37,358 bases of DNA from Pseudomonadota bacterium (GTDB lineage Bacteria > Pseudomonadota > Alphaproteobacteria > Rhizobiales > Beijerinckiaceae): contig JAIUNQ010000012.1 in the NCBI GenBank assembly GCA_020161475.1, forward strand, positions 1-37,358, written 5' to 3'. Below are positions 33,861 through 37,358 of the stretch, in pieces (positions within the stretch are counted from its first letter, which is position 1; the number at the start of each line of letters is the position of its first letter). The translations under genes were made by a program, and so were the position numbers. The notes beneath the pieces are model-generated. The model did not search any database, had not been told where the DNA came from, and saw only the letters and a program-made list of their open reading frames with translations.

Positions 33861-34532
33861 ATGGCCAGCAACATCGCTTACATGAACCCGGCGGATCTGC
33901 CCGAGGTGCTGCCGCTGTTCCCCCTGCCCGGCGCGCTGCTGCTGCCGCGCGGCCTTATTCCGCTCAACATCTTCGAGCCGCGCTACATCGCGATGCTGGA
34001 TGAGGCCCTGCGCACCGATCGTCTGATCGGCATGATCCAGCCCGACCCGGCCCGGGGCGAGGATGTCGGCCTGCCCACGCTTTACACGGTGGGCTGCGCG
34101 GGTCGCATCACGCAGTTCTCGGAAACAGGCGACGGGCGCTATCTCATTCAGCTCACCGGGGTTTGCCGCTTCCGCATCAAGGAGGAGCTGGGCGGAGATG
34201 CGCCCTTCCGCCGCGCCAAGGTCGATTTCTCACCCTTCGCAGCGGATCTGACGGCGAGTCTGGGCGAGGACACCGTGGATCGCGCGGGCATCTTGCAGGC
34301 GCTGAAAGACTTTTCCGAAGCTCATGGCATCGGCATCGACTGGGAAAACGTCAACGAGGCCGCCAATGAAGCGCTCGTCAACGCGCTTTCAATGATGGCC
34401 CCCTTCGGCGTTCCGGAAAAGCAGGCGCTGCTGGAAGCCCCCGATCTTGCCGCGCGCGGCGCGATGCTGGTGGCGCTGACCGAGATTGAACTCGCGCGCG
34501 AACACCATGACGGCGGCGCGAAAATGCAGTAA
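33861..34532 (+). CDS. LON peptidase substrate-binding domain protein
   Basis: A 223-aa stand-alone LON N-terminal domain (LPLFPLPGALLLPRGLIPLN, then IFEPRYIAMLDEALR) without ATPase or protease. Such proteins are widespread in alphaproteobacteria near a thioredoxin and a Trm112-like gene. Role not established; likely protein quality control. 30 bp after the thioredoxin gene, same operon. Confidence 0.9.
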   Translation: MASNIAYMNPADLPEVLPLFPLPGALLLPRGLIPLNIFEPRYIAMLDEALRTDRLIGMIQPDPARGEDVGLPTLYTVGCAGRITQFSETGDGRYLIQLTGVCRFRIKEELGGDAPFRRAKVDFSPFAADLTASLGEDTVDRAGILQALKDFSEAHGIGIDWENVNEAANEALVNALSMMAPFGVPEKQALLEAPDLAARGAMLVALTEIELAREHHDGGAKMQ

Positions 34533-34568
34533 CCCTGCTTCGCTCGCCTGAAGCGACTGGAGGATGAC

Positions 34569-34772
34569 ATGGACGCGCAAAACACCAGCCCGCTGGAACG
34601 CAGCCTCGATCCGAAGCTGCTGGAATTGCTGGTCTGCCCGCTGACCAAGACAACGCTGGAGTACGACGCCGTTAAAGGCGAGCTGATCTCGACCGCCGCG
34701 CGACTCGCCTATCCGATCCGCGACGGCATCCCGATCATGCTGCCGGAAGAGGCCCGCCCGCTTCAGGGCTGA
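34569..34772 (+). CDS. Trm112-like protein
   Basis: A 67-aa Trm112 family protein ([37 protein letters not shown]). In eukaryotes and archaea Trm112 activates several methyltransferases; bacterial versions are less understood. The full family core is present. AGGATG precedes the ATG, with 36 bp after the LON-domain gene stop. Confidence 0.92.
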   Translation: MDAQNTSPLERSLDPKLLELLVCPLTKTTLEYDAVKGELISTAARLAYPIRDGIPIMLPEEARPLQG

Positions 34773-34785
34773 GCCAAAACAGGCC

Positions 34786-36030
34786 CTACAACGGCTCGCC
34801 GCGAAACAAACGCGGCGAGAACGGCGTGCGCCCCGCAGCCGCCTTGACCATGCCGGCCTTGAACCCCGGAAAGCGGTTCGCAAGGCCCATGCCGACATCG
34901 CGCAGAATACGCAGCGGGCCAAAATCATTCGAAAACAGGCGGTTGATGCCTTCGGTCGCAACCGCCATGGCCACCGCCGCCGGGCGACGCAGCGCCTGAT
35001 AGCGCTCCAGCGCATCCGCCGCGCCCGGATCCAGCCCAAGCCGCATCCGATCGACGATCACCTCGGCCAGCGCGGCAACATCCTCAAAACCAAGATTCAG
35101 CCCCTGCCCTGCCAGCGGATGGACGACATGGGCGCTGTCCGCCACCAGCACGAGCCGCTGCGCGAAGAAACGCCGCGCCAGCTTAAGCTGCAGCGGATGC
35201 GCCGAGCGGCATTCCACCGCCTCGATCTCCCCGCGCACGCCCGCAGCGCGTCGCTCCACCTCACGGCGGAAGGTGGCATCATCGGCATGGATCATCTCTT
35301 CCGCGAGCGCCGTTTTCTCGCTCCAGACAATGGAAGAGCGGTGCTCATCCAGCGGCAGCAGCGCGAAAGGACCGGAAGGCAGGAAATGCTGAACCGCCTC
35401 CCCGCCATGGGGCAGCGAATGGCGGATGGTCGCGCAAATGCCGCTCTGGCCATACATCCAGCCATGGGTGGAAAGCCCCGCCGCCACGCGCAGGGGTGAA
35501 TTGGCCCCGTCGCAGGCGGCCACGAGCTGGGCTTCCACCTGCATCTCGCCCGCTGGACCCGCCAGCGTGAGGTGCGCGCGCTCCCCCGCAAACGACAGCG
35601 CCTTAAGCTGTGCCGTGATGACTTCGATGCCCGCAGCGCGGGTGGCGGCGCGCAGGCTGTCGTTGAGAATGCCGAGCGGCACCATCTGCGCCAGTGGCGC
35701 GCCGTACTCACGCGGGGCAATATCGAGCAGGGCGGGGCGGAAAGGCTCCTCCAGCGGTGAGTCCGAAATCGCCATGCTGTTGAGCGGATGCGCATGGGGA
35801 GAAAGCGCCTCCCAAACCCCCAAAGCGCGCAGAAGCGTGCAGGAACCCGAATTGAGCGCGAGGATGCGTGCATCCGGCCCTTTGGGTGCACCCCCGGCGT
35901 CGGGCGCGGAATCGAAGATCAGGATGTCCTTGGTACTCAGGCCGCCTTGCAGGAGCGCAAGCGCCAGCGAGCATCCCGCCGCGCCAAACCCGCCGATGAC
36001 AACCTGCCGTCGCATCACCGCTTCGCCCAT
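34786..36030 (-). CDS. UbiH/UbiF-type FAD-dependent hydroxylase
   Basis: A 414-aa monooxygenase starting at ATG 36030 (GGAGG about 6 bp upstream); the frame continues to 36132 but without a comparable site. FAD-binding GGFGAAG lies near the N-terminus, GPDARILALN near the first domain, and ADSAHVVHPLAGQGLNLGFED is the second FAD motif. Relatives hydroxylate the ubiquinone ring (UbiH/UbiF/VisC group). Convergent with the Trm112-like gene, with 13 bp between stops. Confidence 0.88.
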   Translation of the reverse strand: MGEAVMRRQVVIGGFGAAGCSLALALLQGGLSTKDILIFDSAPDAGGAPKGPDARILALNSGSCTLLRALGVWEALSPHAHPLNSMAISDSPLEEPFRPALLDIAPREYGAPLAQMVPLGILNDSLRAATRAAGIEVITAQLKALSFAGERAHLTLAGPAGEMQVEAQLVAACDGANSPLRVAAGLSTHGWMYGQSGICATIRHSLPHGGEAVQHFLPSGPFALLPLDEHRSSIVWSEKTALAEEMIHADDATFRREVERRAAGVRGEIEAVECRSAHPLQLKLARRFFAQRLVLVADSAHVVHPLAGQGLNLGFEDVAALAEVIVDRMRLGLDPGAADALERYQALRRPAAVAMAVATEGINRLFSNDFGPLRILRDVGMGLANRFPGFKAGMVKAAAGRTPFSPRLFRGEPL

Positions 36031-36200
36031 CGAACCCTCCGCCTGATTGGCTTGCTGGCGCAGCATATAGCGCAGCGGAAGCGCCCCGTCCCGTATCCAG
36101 CGCAAAGCAAAGCCGGAATATCGCGTTGGCACGAGGCTTGACGCTGCCCCTTGCGCCCGCCACGGTGCCCGTCCTTCCTTTTTGCCGAACCAGCGCTGAT

Positions 36201-37058
36201 ATGACTCCTGTCCAGTCCCTGATCGGGCTTCTCGATCTCGAAGCCATGACCCCCGACCGTTTTCGCGGTCACTCCCCCCGTCTCATCACCAAGCGCGTCT
36301 TTGGCGGGCAGGTGATCGCGCAGGCGCTGGTGGCCGCGCAGCGCACGGTGGAAGGGCGCTTCGTGCATTCGCTGCACGGCTATTTCATGCTGGGCGGGCA
36401 ACCCGAGATCCCGATTGATTACGTGGTGGAACGCATCCGTGAGGGACGCTCCTTCGCCACGCGCCGTGTCAGCGCCATGCAGAACGGCGCGGCCATCTTC
36501 ACCATGGCGGCCTCCTTCCACATCGACGAGCCGGGCCTGCACCACGCCATGCCGATGCCGAAGGTGCCTGAGCCGGAAAGCCTGCCCGACACCGCCGAGA
36601 TGATCGAGAAATACCTCTCCGATCCCGATCACCCGCGCCACCGCTTCTGGGCACGCCCACGCGCCATTGAGCTGCGGCCCTGCCATCCGGAAAGCTATTT
36701 CCGCCGCACGCCCTCGGCACCGGCGCAACACGTCTGGTTCCGGGCGGCCTCGCCGCTGCCCGAAGGGCGCAACCTGCATGCGGCGATCCTCGCCTACGCC
36801 ACCGACATGACCCTGCTGGATTCCGCGCTTGTTGCCCACGGGAAAAGCGTCGTGGACGAAGACATCCAGCCCGCCAGCCTCGATCACGCGCTCTGGTTCC
36901 ACGAGTCATTCCGCGCCGATGAATGGATGCTCTACGCGCAGGACAGCCCCTGGACCGGCCATGCCCGTGGTCTGGGCCGCGGCCTGATCTATGCACGCGA
37001 TGGTCGCCTCATCGCCTCGACCGTACAGGAAGGGCTCGTGCGCCAGATCGGGCGCTGA
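36201..37058 (+). CDS. tesB: Acyl-CoA thioesterase II
   Basis: A 285-aa double hot-dog thioesterase (TPDRFRGHSPRLITKRVFGG, QVIAQALVAAQRT, HSLHGYFMLGG, AASFHIDEPGLHHAMPMPKV, WMLYAQDSPWTGHARGLGRG). TesB hydrolyses acyl-CoA of various chain lengths. ATG 36201 is preferred because the upstream frame to 36126 falls in the 5' region of the divergent hydroxylase. Ends at TGA 37056-37058. Confidence 0.9.
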   Translation: MTPVQSLIGLLDLEAMTPDRFRGHSPRLITKRVFGGQVIAQALVAAQRTVEGRFVHSLHGYFMLGGQPEIPIDYVVERIREGRSFATRRVSAMQNGAAIFTMAASFHIDEPGLHHAMPMPKVPEPESLPDTAEMIEKYLSDPDHPRHRFWARPRAIELRPCHPESYFRRTPSAPAQHVWFRAASPLPEGRNLHAAILAYATDMTLLDSALVAHGKSVVDEDIQPASLDHALWFHESFRADEWMLYAQDSPWTGHARGLGRGLIYARDGRLIASTVQEGLVRQIGR

Positions 37059-37106
37059 CGCAGATTTTTGAGCATTCTGCACTTTTTTTAATCACAGCAC
37101 TCCAAC

Positions 37107-37140
37107 CATGCCCACCCTTTGGGCATGCTGCCGCAGCATG
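37107..37140. promoter_or_regulatory. Two overlapping hairpins in the leader of the last gene
   Basis: CATGCCCA (37107-37114) pairs with TGGGCATG (37120-37127), while CATGCTG (37124-37130) pairs with CAGCATG (37134-37140). The two stems share 37124-37127, so only one can form at a time. This looks like an alternative-structure leader or a strong terminator pair after tesB. Confidence 0.4.
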
Positions 37141-37252
37141 AGTCGAATCCGGGCGCTGCGCTGCACAACAAAGCCAGCATCGCGCCCCTTACCCGGATCG
37201 ATTCGCCCTGATTCGGCCTGATTCATCCAATGCCAAACCCGCCCGCCGATTC

Positions 37253-37268
37253 TGGCACAGCGTTTGTT
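37253..37268 (+). promoter_or_regulatory. Possible sigma-54-like promoter of the last gene
   Basis: TGGCAC (37253-37258), five bases, then TTGTT (37264-37268) resembles the -24/-12 sigma-54 layout but has GT where the invariant GC of the -12 box should be. It is 87 bp from the next start codon. Weak candidate only. Confidence 0.25.
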
Positions 37269-37354
37269 TATCCCCTTCCGACAGCTGGACTTCGGGGGGG
37301 TGCTCCGAGGGGGGCCAGCGTTAGTTAGAGGCGAATTAGGCTAGGAGAATTGGC

Positions 37355-37358
37355 ATGA
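37355..37358 (+). CDS. Start codon of the next gene, cut by the window
   Basis: ATG 37355-37357 follows AGGAGA at about 7 bp, a good ribosome site. Only one codon is visible, so the product cannot be named. Confidence 0.6.

Noticed and set aside
35426..36046. + strand frame inside the UbiH-type gene
   Set aside because: Antisense to strong FAD motifs.
1..37358. CRISPR array
   Set aside because: No regularly spaced repeats separated by unique spacers were seen. The iterons at 27205-27273 are contiguous and only three units.

Overview
The window looks like an alphaproteobacterial chromosome: high GC, an ordinary chromosomal block on the right, and a trb-type integrative and conjugative element (ICE) of the kind common in Sphingomonadales and Hyphomicrobiales on the left. 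The chromosomal proteins look alphaproteobacterial, but I cannot fix the order or genus from sequence alone.

Layout. (1) 1-127: the 3' end of an IS3-family insertion sequence whose terminal repeat runs directly into the next gene. (2) 128-8528, + strand: a defence-like operon of an IS-truncated coiled-coil protein, a 39-codon miniature of the DUF1156 N-terminus, an ASCH-type protein, a DUF1156 adenine-type DNA methylase, and a DUF499 ATPase with an N-terminal Swt1-like HEPN domain whose R-x4-H motif is intact. (3) 8726-20809: a LysR regulator converging on a complete trb mating-pair-formation operon read on the - strand (trbB-C-D-E-J-K-L-F-G-I, then DUF2274). The usual copG-trbB junction is split by a lone nuclease-like gene at 19198-20208. 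(4) 20405-25932, - strand: a CopG-type protein, TraG/VirD4 coupling protein, relaxase, a 235-bp candidate oriT gap, lytic transglycosylase and DUF736. (5) 25929-31665, - strand: TraF-like peptidase, DUF2840, three iteron-like repeats, RepA, an AlpA-like HTH protein, a frameshifted DUF6499-DUF2285 gene, a small DUF2285-like gene, an XRE repressor with a probable operator, a second DUF736, a membrane protein and a 54-aa protein. (6) 31666-32147: non-coding DNA rich in repeats that ends exactly at the 3' end of tRNA-Gly(GCC), the likely integration site. (7) 32296-37358: chromosomal housekeeping genes (YbaK deacylase, thioredoxin, LON-domain protein, Trm112-like protein, UbiH-type monooxygenase, acyl-CoA thioesterase II) and the first codon of another gene.

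How it fits together. RepA and the iterons would support excised-element replication; relaxase, TraG and TrbB-TrbI would move DNA to a recipient; AlpA, XRE, DUF2285 and LysR proteins would control it. The defence operon and the lone nuclease are cargo. No integrase is present, and ParA, normally between repA and the DUF2840 gene in relatives I know, is missing. The element may therefore continue left of the window or be partly decayed. The points most worth following up are the defence operon with its mini-DUF1156 reading frame, the nuclease inserted in the conjugation backbone, and the short reading frame that contains the iterons and overlaps both neighbours by ATGA.
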